Below, piece by piece: positions 1 through 13,570 of a DNA stretch of 64,000 nucleotides. The translations under genes were made by a program, and so were the position numbers. Source of the stretch: Temnothorax longispinosus (taxonomy: Eukaryota; Arthropoda; Insecta; Hymenoptera; Formicidae); assembly GCF_030848805.1 (NCBI RefSeq), contig NC_092367.1:3534001-3598000 (forward strand), read 5' to 3'. Every line of letters begins with the position of its first letter. The stretch's first letter is position 1. Below the pieces are notes generated by a model. That model was given only the letters and a program-made list of their open reading frames with translations. It was not told the origin of the DNA and did not search any database.

Positions 1-270
1 ATAGTCCACAATTTGTCTGTGATAACAAATGCATATTAAATATTGTTTACAAAATGGATTACACTCACTTCTTCTTTTGCGTGGTTTTTTGTGCGTTTTT
101 TTTACGCGGTTTTTCTAAGTAACACTTTCTTGACAAATTCTTGTAATCTCTGTTGTACCGGTACAAACCTGAGTTTTAATTCCTAATAATTATTTAACGA
201 AAATTTTTTAATCGAACACATATCACCCTATATTATCAAAAAAGCGAGTAATACTTGGTACTGTCTAAAT

Positions 271-298
271 CTGAATCAGTGAATAGTCACTGATTCAG
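271..298. repeat. Perfect 12-base inverted repeat, 4-base loop
   Basis: CTGAATCAGTGA and TCACTGATTCAG flank ATAG. A direct repeat GCGAGTAATA lies on each side (244 and 310). Confidence 0.8.
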
Positions 299-3200
299 CT
301 TTAGAGAGTAGCGAGTAATATTTTTAAAAACCAACAAAATATCGGTATGTAGTTTACTGCAGGGAAAAGTATACAAAGTTCATACAATATTATTATTAGA
401 TTACTAAAAAAAGATTGAGCTCCTAAACCGTAAATAACATTTTCTCTATAATTGATTATATTTCAATGTTGTTTCAATTTCAATGTTTGTTATTTTAATG
501 TAGTTAAAATAGAGTTTTAGTTCATCTGTCGTGACATATGTATACATATATATAACTTTTCGTTTAATTTCGACAGTACATTCATCGTAGTTGTTAATTT
601 TAGAAAATAGATTATTAACAGTGTAATTTTGAGCTATTTGTTTTGACCTATCTCGATTTGTACGAGAAATGGTTGTACAAAATATTTACTCTACAATTTT
701 ATGTATAAGGATATAACCCATAAAATGTATAACGCACTTAATTGACAAATTCACCGTTATTTTAAACAACAGACGAATTATTTCAACATCATAAAAGCAC
801 TTTGCAAATTTGGATAAAATATCGATAGTCGTGTTTGATGTATTTTCTATTTAATTATGGGCATTGAGACGGAAAGGAAATACTAATATTCTGAAGTTAA
901 TAATTCTGTGGAAGACTTACGAGACGTAGAAATTTCTTATTCGCGATTCATACGACGAACTTGCGAATCAAAGAAATAACACTGCGAGTCGCGCCCTTCG
1001 CCGAAATCGATCGGACCATCGACGCGAAATACGAGTAAAAAGAGCCGTACGGAAATGCAGGAAATTCACTGGTTAATCGTCCGTATTCATCCTTTCGGTA
1101 AATCTTCTGAGTACAAGTCTAGCTCCCTTTTAAAAGGAAAACGTGTCGAGCCGGGAGGGGGACTCGTAGCCGTTCGTGCATGCTCACCATTCATCTGCGA
1201 TGCGAGTTTCATCCGTGAAGTGATTGTAACATGAAAGAAGCTCGTCTTTATATCGCGACTTATGATCTTGGCGGTACTGCGAAACCGCATTATTTAATAA
1301 TCGGCTTATTAAAACGAGAACGTCTATGGGTAAGGTTGATTCTAGGACATCTTTTTATAATTACCTGGCACATTACGACGACGGCTTGCTATTGCTTTTA
1401 TTCTCTCAAACCGTTAAATGAATAAAATATGGTAAAGTATAAAGAGGACAAAAGTTTTATCATAATCGCGGAAGCGGAAATGCAATAGCGTGGCATAATT
1501 TATCTCCCGCGTCTCCTGTATTCTGTACGATGGGGAGTAGCGCGTTCACGCATACTTGATTTCATCCGCTACATATCCCGTATTCATCAAATCTTTGAAG
1601 CATTTCCGTAACAATAAAGTATAATATCAAGGACGTTCCGGGATAGGTATTGCGTTTGTTACGCGAGGAGAGAGGATGCCGCGGAAAATCCGGCCTTTTC
1701 CACCCGGGCTTCCTCCTTCCTTTCCCTGTCAACGGGCGAGTGACGAAAGAAGAGAGTGAATAAATGGAGCCGAGTAACTTCCACAACAAAGGGAACTCCC
1801 GACAATTCTTTCTTTCTTCTTGCTTCTCCTCATCGTAAATCTTGAAAGTCTCGACATTTTTTGTTCCTCTCACTTGTGAACATCTTGCCAGTCCATAATT
1901 TTGTCACTCTCCCGATTATTTTACCTCGCACAAAGATTTCAACTATACGTATCTCATTTTACCGTCAGCGATTTAATGAGAAAATCTGCAAGGGAATATA
2001 CCCTCGTATAAAACTACGTAAATTGTATTAGCCAACTTCATTTGCGGCTTGAATGAACGCTATCCATCCTTTGATTAATTGCGAGATTAAAGCTTTGAAC
2101 TTTTCTTAAGCATCGATTCTCTGTTTAACACTCAGAATGTAACAGCGGAATAACATTAGCGCTGAATTCTTGCATCTTGAGCTCATCAAACTATAAATTA
2201 TTATAAAATGTAAATTAAATGTGTAAAGCTTTTTTCACCTTTTTCATCTTTCAATTTTCTGTTGAATAATATTATTGATTTTATAATAAGAGGATGCATT
2301 TGTCAGGAGTACAGGAAATATTATTGATTAATTACAATATTGCTGTAGAATAAACAAACAATGTAATTTACACGCACTTTATTCCTGATGCAACTTAAAT
2401 GTCTATGTATTTTTAAACATCCGTTCCTCTATTTCTGATTGAATCGCTAAACATACCAGCGTCTGCTATCTCCGGTGAAAAGTGAGGTCGGCTACCCCCG
2501 ACTGATTGTACATGCTGTAGGAAATCAGACTGCAGTGGTAACGCAATAAAAGAGGTCTGAGAGAGTGGAAACATATATGTCGAGAAAGGGATGAAGAGAG
2601 GGCAAACAAATAGGAAAAAAACACGATGAAGGCGAGTAAAAGAGAAAGGGGAGAGTGAACGAAGGGGTAGATACGACTTCGTGGCGCCGACGGATATCAG
2701 TATCTCGAGAGCTTTTCTAGATCTTGCAGCTTTTATCTTGCACACTCTCTCTTTCTCACTATCTAGCATAGAAGATATCAACGTGATATCTTCACCGTAA
2801 CTTAGCAACGCGTTACGTACTCGTTTAGTTTGCATATTTCATCGTAGTTAAGAAAGTTAGGCATTGAAATTAATTGCCGACCGCGAATTCGAGCACACAA
2901 GAGAAAATCTTTAATGTTCGTCCGCCAAATTCAGTTTGCAGGTTTGCTTATTAGAATAATTAACGCGAAAAGTTAATCGTATATATTTATTCTACAATAT
3001 CGCTGAGCTTATGCGGAACGACTTAAAGTGATTTATACTTGTGTGAAAATACCGTTCTACTTAATAAACTTTTCTCTTTAAAAATTCTCTCTTTAAAGGT
3101 GAGAATGATCCCATTAAGACTGGAACTTTAATTAAATTATATATATTTGAACATTTTAAAAATAAATTTCCGTTTTACAGAAATATAAGTGAAAAATATA

Positions 3201-6200
3201 GATAATAAAATAGTAACATAAGGATATATATAAAATGTTTTTAGATTTACATTAAAAATATTATTTAAAAAAAATATATAAATGGAAAATATTTGGGCTA
3301 TATTGTGAGAAAAAATGTAATTTGACACAATGTGAAAACTGTCATATTGTAATGACCAATTTTTATATATTAAGCATCAGTATTGAGATTATACATATAT
3401 TTAATATATTGCTAAGAATTTTCTGAATAAATTTCAGGCTTTAATTTATTGTTATTCGTCAAGAAAAATAAATTTGTCACAAAAATGTTATAATCTCTAG
3501 TGTCGTTTAAAATGTAAAAACTTGGAAATTACATACAAATCACTATTATTCTAAATTTTAGTCGACAATTTTAACTTCTTAAGCTAAATAATATAGAAGT
3601 AAATTAAAAATTGGATTAAATTTGGATTTAACAAACTTACGTCTGCGAGGATATTTATTGTTCGAAATGCACGACGGAAAGATTTGAAAAATTATGAAAA
3701 TCGCACAGCAAGTCGTGAGAGAGTCGCAACGAGTCATCCATTCCGGGATGGTACCAAAAACGGTTGTCGGTCGGCGGTAGGGCGTCGTAAACAGAGGAAT
3801 GCTTTTAATAATTTCACGATAGTTCGGCAAACGGGGATCTTCCCGGTCCTTCTCGCTCATGTACTTTCCCTGGGATTTTCCCCACGTAGCCTCGATCACT
3901 TCTCAATTCCTTCCTCCACTCAGCTTGGCCCCCGTACTCTACTTTCTGTTCCACAGCTTCTTAAACTCTGAGATTGAAACGTCCGATCCGAATCGCGACG
4001 ACTGGCTGCAAACTTCCGAGACACTCATAACTCATAAGTATTTGCTCTCTCTCTCTCTCTTGCTCTCTCCGATTCATCCGTTTTCCTTGCATTCCCCTCG
4101 GTCATTTCCCTTTTTCGTCGTGTATTAGGACTAGCAAACATGACATGTTATTTCAGATACGGACCTAAGTTAGTATTCTGGTATTAAGTTAAGGATAGAT
4201 GATGAATGCGCAGACCCGCGTTTTGATGTAAAAGGGACATCAGAGCCCCCGGCGCGGCGGTGTAATCAGAGGCGCTGACTTAGTGCATTGATTCAAGTTT
4301 GTTAGGTATATTTACATTCGTAGCTAGCGAAACGAGAACGTTTCTTCGCTTTTTCATAAAATTACTCGTAGCTTCTGAGATTTCGTTCTGAAACAACGTG
4401 TCTGACTGTGTGTTGCTATTCGCATATGTATGCAAACATCGCTAATCTACCGATGCGCCCTGCAACCGCAAAATAATGCTGCTTTATCTCGACCGATTTG
4501 CTAGCTACTATTAAGGAAAAATTAACTTCCGAAAAGTCGGTAATATTTGTAAGTTTCCGACTGAACGTGCCGCAATCAAGTAAGTTTTCGTTCGTATTTT
4601 TTTCTGAATAAACTTCGTTCCAGGCATTTGAATTCAATCGCAAGATGATTGCATGATTTCCAGATAGTCACTGGCGAAATCTATCTTTTAGTAGGATAAG
4701 AAAATTTGAAAGAAAGTCGCTTTCGCGCATTGTTCCTCGAATCGATAATGATGACAAGTTACTGATTGATAATATTTGATACTCTTATTATTGACAAAAC
4801 AGATATATTGGATTTATTTTTCATGTGCCATTTTATAATATTATATAATAATACTTCTAACTGTTGAAAATTTTTTATCTTTCCATTGAATGCTTTATGT
4901 AATGTTCTATTTCCCTGCTCTTCCTAGATAAGAAAAATGGACTGTCGCATACGAAAGTAACGTTGCTGACGATGCCAGACATTTCCGGTAGAGGAATCGA
5001 TAAAGATACACTAAATTTGTCACACGATCAGATTTTCACTGGTTTTACATAACATCTCACACGTGAACGGGTCGATAGCACACGTTATGTTTTAGATTAG
5101 ATATAGACAGACCATTTAGATAAATTTTTCGAATTATGATTTTTACACTTTTAAATTATTGTTTATTATATTTTATATGTAATAGCGTACTTGTTTGTAA
5201 AAATATATGGACAAAATGTATTTTAATTGCTCCATTAATTACTAGATTCTGAAAAAGATAATATATAATTAAAGAAGAATCGAGTAAAACTTCTTTTATT
5301 TATTTTCTTTTTTCGAAAGTACACTTGTATAATTCATAAAGTGCGCAATTATGTATAAGGTAATCGAAATCTGTAAAGCGATTAAATGGAAGAAAAAGCA
5401 TAATGCTGATATAAGAAAATAACGCAATATTGATATAAATTGTAAAAAGAGATAGACAGTTCACATGTAAGTGGATTGCAAGATAGCGAATGCATTCCCG
5501 AAGAATCCGGGTATTGCACGCGTTTTCAGTCTCCCCAAGGTACCAGCCAAACGAAATATTTGCCGATGCGCCAGAGAGTAGTAAAAGGAGAATCCGCCGA
5601 AACCCGTTTTTCAGGACATAATCGGGTCAGGAATAAATCGAATCAATAGCGCATGCATATCTAGAACGATTTCAGAATACAGAGATAGTAGCGAAACTAG
5701 AACGAAAACTGATAAACGTTTTATATACGATTTGATCAGCTTTGGAATATTTTTTGCCAATTTTTATATTTTATTATCTTTTAACTTGTCTTATAATTAT
5801 CTGAACATAAAATTAAAGAGAATAATGTCGTGATGCTATAGAATTTTTTTTTCTTTGTGTGAATCTTTTCTAATTTTACATTTTTACAATTATAAAAAAG
5901 AAATAAAAAATAAATAGACATTGATTAATACTTTTTACATATACGTATACATATATATTGATAGTATTTCTTTATGTAACATGAATTTTGTACACGATAA
6001 ATATTCTCGTGTCAGATAACCGTTACAAGCTTCTATATATACTACATACTTGTGTAAAGTCGCAAACTTTTCTCATAGATTTTTTCGAGTTCGATAGAGA
6101 TACGCAAACAAGTAAATTCTTCTTGGCAGAAAAATACTTCAGCGATCAGCGAACTGAAGTAATATCCTCTCTGTAACGAGGTTCGTCGCAACCGGAAAGT

Positions 6201-6933
6201 CAATAATAAAATATTTGACTCTTGGAAACGTCTAGCCCTGATGATGATCTTAACGATATCAAACCCTATTTCACGTCGGCTGAATGTGTAAATTTGTGCT
6301 TCTATGACTGTTTCACTTCGTAATGTTTTCTTGATTTATCGAATCGAAATGGATCGGATGAGCTCCCTTGTGTATTCTTTAACCCTCCATTATCTCGACA
6401 TGAATAGAGTAGTTAAGATGCTTTGTCAGATACAACTGACCCCCGTCGATCATAACATCTGATGATAGCCTGACTGATGGATTAGGGCCATTAGTGTAGT
6501 AAATATCTTATATATATGTGTATATAGCTGATATTTCGCAAGAGAACGTCTAGAGTGCCAAAATCTTACATTGGATCATTCGAGGGATTTTCATTCTCTG
6601 CACATTTGTTACGTTATTGTCGTGCAAAAATGTATTACATTATTTATTTGACGACAGTGACATTAATATAGATAAATGTAGATAAATTCAAATTAATAAA
6701 ACATTTTTAAAATTTACAAATATATAATCTCACATTTAACTGATCAAGATTTGCTCATAAAAACCTCTGTTTTATATGTTTGGATATTTTTACCTTTATT
6801 AGTATTCGCGATGTAACGATGTAATTTGCAATTACATTAGAAGCCAAAACGCGACAGAATTTTACCTAAAATATAGCCTGTCAGCTTATACTCGAATCGA
6901 CCATAGAATTTCCTAGCGTATTCAAACGTTATC

Positions 6934-6998
6934 CTCCCACGTACAAAAAACTGCATCCACGCAGTTGACGGGTGGCTACAATTTTTTACGTGTGGGAG
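6934..6998. other. Imperfect 65-base hairpin, microRNA-precursor-like
   Basis: CTCCCACGTACAAAAAACTG on the 5' arm can pair with the 3' arm, whose complement reads CTCCCACACGTAAAAAATTG and then TAGCCACC. There is a two-base bulge and a few mismatches. A smaller internal hairpin (AACTGC/GCAGTT) competes with the long stem. I do not recognise a known insect microRNA seed. Function is unproven. Confidence 0.35.
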
Positions 6999-7813
6999 AA
7001 TTCAAAATTCGTTTTCGAAAATTTAGTTGAGGGCACGTCAGTCGGAAATTGGGTTAAATTAAATTCTTGCAAAAAAATTTGATATATATCGATATATACA
7101 TACATATATCCGAATATACGTATATGCGAAAGGGTTTTTCGAACAAATTTTATTTAGATAAATATTATACATTTTACATCGCATTCAATCTAATGCTTTG
7201 CAAATTGTTCATAGCGTATATGTATATAATCTAGCAATATAACATTACTATACATCTATACATGATTACATCATGTAATTGCGGTGTAACAGCACGAGAA
7301 ACAGAAACTAGATGTCATGTCACGAAGTGAGTTTTATCAAATTTATTCGTTTAGGGCCACGCGGTACTGACCGCATTTAGGGAGCTAGTTTAACGATAAA
7401 GCTTCGTTTTACTCATTCGTCTGCGCTGTACACAAACTGGAGGGGACAATGATGGAGCGCCGTCGGGGGTGTAATGAGAGCTATACGCGAGGGTCATAAT
7501 GCGATTACACCCGGGGCTTCAGCCAACTACCCCTGAACCCGTCAGATTTCCAGCTAACGCTTCACGTAGACTATAAATACCTCGTATTCACACTCTGAAG
7601 TAGCCACTCTGAAGAATCATCCGTCAAGAAAATGATATTTGTTTATTTCTAACATCGCTCAGTTCTTACGAACGATGTAATTTTATATTACAAACATCCA
7701 TATGTGTATATTCGAAAAACTTGAGGAACACAAATGGATTTGAACAAGATAGAAGCTAAAACTTTTCTTTAAAAAGTATAGCATGAGTTACTTATATAGA
7801 TCGAGAACGGAAT

Positions 7814-7820
<7 letters not shown>

Positions 7821-7848
<28 letters not shown>
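7821..7848. repeat. (GA)n microsatellite
   Basis: Fourteen uninterrupted GA units. Confidence 0.97.
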
Positions 7849-8270
7849 CGCAAATTCCTGAAAACAGACAATTTTCTTAATGCTTCTTTCTAACTTTCTT
7901 TCCCATTTGCGTTCTACACGATATACAGAGAATGGCTTGAGATAGAAAAAAGCATAAGACGACATTTCCATTTGGGGGACAATACTCATCTTTCTTGTCT
8001 CTTCAATCAATAAGTAATCGTGCTTCTGCGTTATTTGCATACTTTCTCTGACAAAAACAGTTGTTGCTCTCAAAATACTGAATAAATAGCAATATTTCAA
8101 ATGGACTTTTTTGAATCTCGATGTCAAAGTAAATAAAAAAATATCGAGAACGTAACTTTTATCTCTATTCAGTTCTTTATTTCTTCGTTCTTGAATGATT
8201 TTGACAGTTCTGCAAAGTTGAGATTTGAAGCGTTTTTAAAAATTACATTCAGATAACGCGGAGCATTATA

Positions 8271-8367
8271 CACTGAAAACAAAAATTTTCTGCAACTTAG
8301 TAAATGGAGTCACAGTTGTATGCAAACTATAATATTTACTAAAATGCAGAACATTTTTTTCTCAGTG
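8271..8367. mobile_element. Short palindromic MITE-like element with TA flanks
   Basis: The ends are CACTGAAAACAAAAATTTTC and, reading the other strand, CACTGAGAAAAAAATGTTC. The arms stay similar for about 34 bases, down to TTAGTAAAT on each side. TA lies immediately outside both ends (8269-8270 and 8368-8369), as expected for a Tc1/mariner-type target duplication. It is 97 bases long with no coding capacity, so it is a non-autonomous remnant. Confidence 0.7.
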
Positions 8368-11300
8368 TAATAAAAGAGAAACGGAATTTTTATTTGTTCG
8401 AGAGATACGTATGACGGTCCAAAAAAATGTGACGTAAGTATGGCGATGTATGGCAATCTCTGTATCGCTGTCCGCACGTAGATCCCAACGGACTCCCGCA
8501 AAAGAATAGTAGGAAATAGTAAATATTTTCCGAAGAAGGGAGACATATCGTTCTTGGTAGATACTGTTGGAACTATTCCAACCACGAAGTTCGAACATTG
8601 ACTTACGAACGTCCCTCGAGTTGAGTTATCATTGTAGATGTAGATGAAAGTGCATTGCTGATATTCTTTTTCTTTTGCTACATAGATACTCTTTCCTTCC
8701 TTTATTACCAAAAACTGATAGCTTTTTGTTCTATTTTTTTAGCGTTACTGTTTCGATATTTCATAAATAATAATTTGTTTTCAATCGGATACATCCGCGT
8801 AACAAATTAATTTAATAGGATAAGGTGGTTTGGCATAAATGCGACTAATGACAATACTAATTCTTCGGCGTACAACTGTCGGTGGATGAAAACACTCAAA
8901 TACACTGATAATGTCAAATAAACATCCATCATTTCCACAGAGGTGAATCCATTAATATGGAATTGTTTCCATTGTTATTTGAGATAACTACCGACTCGAG
9001 GGAATGGCAATGTCGACAAGACTATTTATGCATCATTAGGTGAAATCACACACGTTGTTCGAAATTGATATGCAAATTAATTAATTTAATTAACGTAAGC
9101 AATATACGAAATTTTATTTGTCACTTTCGGAAACCTTTCTATATATATTATCCCCCAGTACTACACGAGTTATATTCTTGCTAGGCGAAAACGTATATCA
9201 CTTAGGTATAAAATTTGACGTTCTTCTTGAAATGACTTTCGTTCCCGCGAATATGACACGTATGACACTACGTCTTTACGAAATTCTTCTGAATGGACGA
9301 CATGCAGCAAATACTACATATCTCCAAGCAATTTTACGCGACATTGCAATGATCCTTCAGCCTTCACGATACCGTTCCGTCTTATTCACTTTTTATCTAT
9401 CAACGTTATTATCATCAAGAATATGTGTATGTGTATAATATAGAAAATGCCTCGAAATTTTTTGTTTCCTAATTCTCCAGTTTCTAGTAGATATAAATAC
9501 ATATACTTTGCGTTATAAAATTAAATGCGAATTGAAAAATAAGAAAAAACTGCAAGACGTCTGTGGTAAACTATACGTTTGGAATGCTTTGTATTTAGTT
9601 TGATATAGATAAAACTGGGGATTCTCGCACGGCTATAATTGTTAAATTCTAGGTCTTCTTAATGTATGTATATAATTCGAGCTGCTAGTAAATCAATTTT
9701 ATTGACGTTCCTCAAATGCTATTTGCTCTCTGCCATAGCGTTAAATCGGTCCGAAGACATTATCATCCATAGTTACCTTTATACACATCGTGCGTCGATG
9801 AAGTTTGCACTTGCGCGCGAGACCGACCACATTAATCCGGTACCAGGCGCATATTGCATTATTCAACACTACATTCGTCCCTCCAGTTCGAAAGTGTGTC
9901 CGCCGCGTTAGTTTGCCGGTGCGATGCGTTCGATGCCATCGACAATAGTTTCTGAGTCGCGATTCAAACTGCAAAATTATTCATGGACTGTTTTGTCTCG
10001 CGAATTGTCTACCGAAACGACATAATCTATAAGTTTTAATTAACATCGCGTTTAGCTACGGATTTATGAATAATAATTATATTTATAAAGTTTAAACATA
10101 TTTATTAATTTAAAGATCTCACGATAATTGTTATCTTTTATTACGAGATTATTTCGTTGATTAGATCGTTGATTAGAGAATATTAAAAAATTGCGCCCAT
10201 GATAATGATATTATTGATAATCGATCGAAGGCGTCGCATGAGACTTATGAGTTAAAAAAGGTATAAGACACAAGCGTGCCAGACGAGATATTTATTAACT
10301 TTCATGAAAGTCTGATCTTTCGCGGCGCGTTAGGATACTGCGCGGCATTATTCTTTTCATATATGATCGATTAATATCCTTTCTCACGCCTAGCGCCTCC
10401 TGCAGGAAAAGGGATATTGAAAATGCTAATATACGCCGGATAAGAATCGACTTGAGATTATATGGATGCCTTCTCTATACACTTTTTCTCGCGATTATGT
10501 TGGCTTTAATGAAGCTATAATTTATAACGATATACAAAAATAGTCGATGCTAGAAACTTGTTTATTGGTTTATTTAATTTTCAGAGAGATACAATAAATA
10601 TTTTAAATAGCGATAAATGTATTTTTTAATCGATTTTTAATAATGCGTGTATTATCCCGATATCTAATAAATAACATCATTATAAGCTAAACTTGATAGA
10701 TATGACCTCAAAGATTTGCGACGTTATTATATACTTCGTGCTTAAAGCTCCGTAAAAAAGACACTTTAACGTCACGTTTGGCATATATATATAATTATTT
10801 TTCCCGAAGAAGTCTATAGCGTCGAAGAACGGGAAATCGATTATAATTCCGATCCTTGGAGGGATCACCATTTTATGTGGTATATGAAAGGAGGAAGGCG
10901 GTCTCTCCATAAATGAATTACGGCAATCGGTTGTCATCATGAAGACCTCGTAGCGGGAATGCCGATTGTCGACCATTAATTCAAATACCTCGCTTTTTGC
11001 CCCTCCATTAAATTGGCGATCGACTTTTCCTGCATTTCACTAAATTAACTCGTTGACACTCCGACTTTCCTCCTTTCTTTTTTTCTCTTAAATTTTTTCC
11101 ATTAAACCGCCGAAGTGTTTCTGAGGTCCGTTTTCATCTTTTTATTTAAAATTCGCAAAAAATCATAATTTTTCTTAACTTACAGAGGTTATAAATATCT
11201 ATAAAATTGATAAAAAATTACATTTCAGATATACAATGATTATAGTGCTATATATCTAGAAATTCTTTATCGAGGAAAGTTCGTTTTTTCTTTTCTATAT

Positions 11301-13540
11301 TTGTTTTTTTGTTATCTACAAGTATTCTTTACTTTTGACTTATCAACGTAGATTGTTTGAATTTCAACCAATGTTCAGATTCGATTTATTTAGTTCCACC
11401 ACAAAGTATCCTTGCAAGCAGTTTCTTTTAGGTGCGAGCTCGCTCGTGCTAGGTACGCAACAGATTGGAACTTACAAAACCCTGATTCCGTATTCATGGG
11501 AAGCATGAGGATTCTCTCAATCTCGACGTGGACTCAGGTTTCGGAATAACACTCGCCGGAAGACCCCGACGGTTTGTTCGACGAGCAACCGAGAGACCGC
11601 CAATATAGAATTCGAAAGATACACGTCGCGGTTATTGGAATGTTATTGGAAATTGTCTTGCAAATGTTCCAATATTATTATTCTAATATTATTTTAAAAA
11701 TATCTTACGATGAGACGGAGCATTTGAGCTGCATTACGGTTTCTTATCGCTGTAATAAAACGTTATGATATAATTTAGGAGAAATGGAACTGTGACTATT
11801 CTATTGAGTGTTCTATTTCCAAGTAGATATATAGTAGTTTAAGTCCTCTTTGTTATCTAATAGCTCGATCGCAAACTAAGTTCTCGCTAAATTTCATACA
11901 ACTATAGTATAGCTTCTGTGTATTAAATTGGCGCGATGATCAAACTAGAATACAATCTAATCGTTATTATACAAACAAAATAATGTTTTTATTAATTATT
12001 AATTAAATTTAAAAAAATATTAACATTTTTAATCAAATCCGAGTCGTTTAGAGTTTTGAATAATATTTATAAGATAATATTTAGCATAAATGTGGAATCA
12101 GGGATTTTGTTAGTTTTATTTTAAACAAATCAAAATAGCATTTTTTCTAGTTCTAATTTCTTTATAAATGATTTATAATTTAATTATTTAAATGTCCTTA
12201 TTTTTGATATCTTAACATTAAACTATATGTTTAGGATAAGGATTGTCGTTATTCTCTATGCGATTCTTATGTCAGTTTTCACAATTGAATCGCGGTATAA
12301 CCGAAAAAGTTGTATCAATAATGAAGAAATTTCACACGGGATCGTCGATCGATATCTATTCCAATTTGCGTGAATGTTCGATAAGTTCGGTATGTTCTAC
12401 GAGGTTTTTGCACGTAGTCTGATCGATCGCGCCAGAAATTGCATTAGTGGAATAGCACCTCTCAAAGTGTGGTTCTGCGGATTACCGCAAAGCCCATGCG
12501 GAAGCTCCACCGCGAGTGAATCGTCAGACACGACCACCAACAGCATAATTCGCTGGTAACTACATCTGGTCAACGCTTCTTTTGCGTTTCGCGTTTCATT
12601 CGAGCGAGCGTTCAATTCTACTCCTAAATACGGTATCGAGCCTGTAGGCCACTAAATTACAGCAACGCGCAATTGTTTTATTAACGTGTGTATTTGCGAT
12701 CAACATTTATATTGTCCGTGTATTCAATCACATATTTGCAAAGTTGCGTAAAAAAGATTTTTGAAACTAAAATAATTTTTCGCATTTTTTTCTCTGTAAC
12801 GAAATGAATATGCTGCGTATAGCTACTATGATGGATAAATATTTTATATGTATAAATCGAATCGCATTTTTCTCGCTACATTTTATAAAACGACTGAACT
12901 TTATTTTTCATTTAGATTAGAGTTAAAAATTTATCATAGAAATGATCGAACCTGTAGAGAGAAATTTCAGAGGCTTGTTTCTATTAACAACAAACTCGAG
13001 CGTCACAAAAACAGATCGTGCATTTAATGGCGCGCCAGCGTTGTTAAATTCGCTTCCACCCGATTTTCTCGTGTGCGTGACGGAGTGGCTGCTGCTGCAA
13101 ACGCACTTTGACTCGAAACTGCGCGGCATACTAACGAGACCAATTTCAAGTAGCACGTATACACCGGCGGCTATGTGCGACCCTCGTGTGCGACATCAGT
13201 ATGTAAGGTGCCCCTGCCACGTTCTTCCGGAATCGAGGCTGGGTTTCCGCTAATGAGAGACATTAGTTTAATAACTCGTTAGTGAAGTATTAGAGATGGT
13301 ACCTCGAGTGTATCCCGCGCAGTAAATCCCTATCTATCAACACGAACGCAGTTTTAATCGGCTCTCACGCTGGTATAAGTAATTAATGAACGCGCGGTGA
13401 CACTGTTAAAAGGTAGGCGTTCCATAAACTCGGTTATTTCGACGTTGTCAACTCTTTTCTTTTTTATGATAATTCCCGATTGGAGGATTCCCTAATGGAA
13501 CGAGGTATTAGCTTAATACCTCGTTTCTGCGTGACAAACA

Positions 13541-13570
13541 TACATACACACACGCACGCACGCACACACA
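13541..13570. repeat. CA/CACG/CATA compound microsatellite
   Basis: Imperfect runs of TACA, CACA and CGCA units. Confidence 0.85.

Noticed and set aside
2413..2835. 140-codon minus-strand ORF
   Set aside because: No known motif. The C-terminal half is low-complexity Phe/Ser/Leu from a purine-rich + strand tract.
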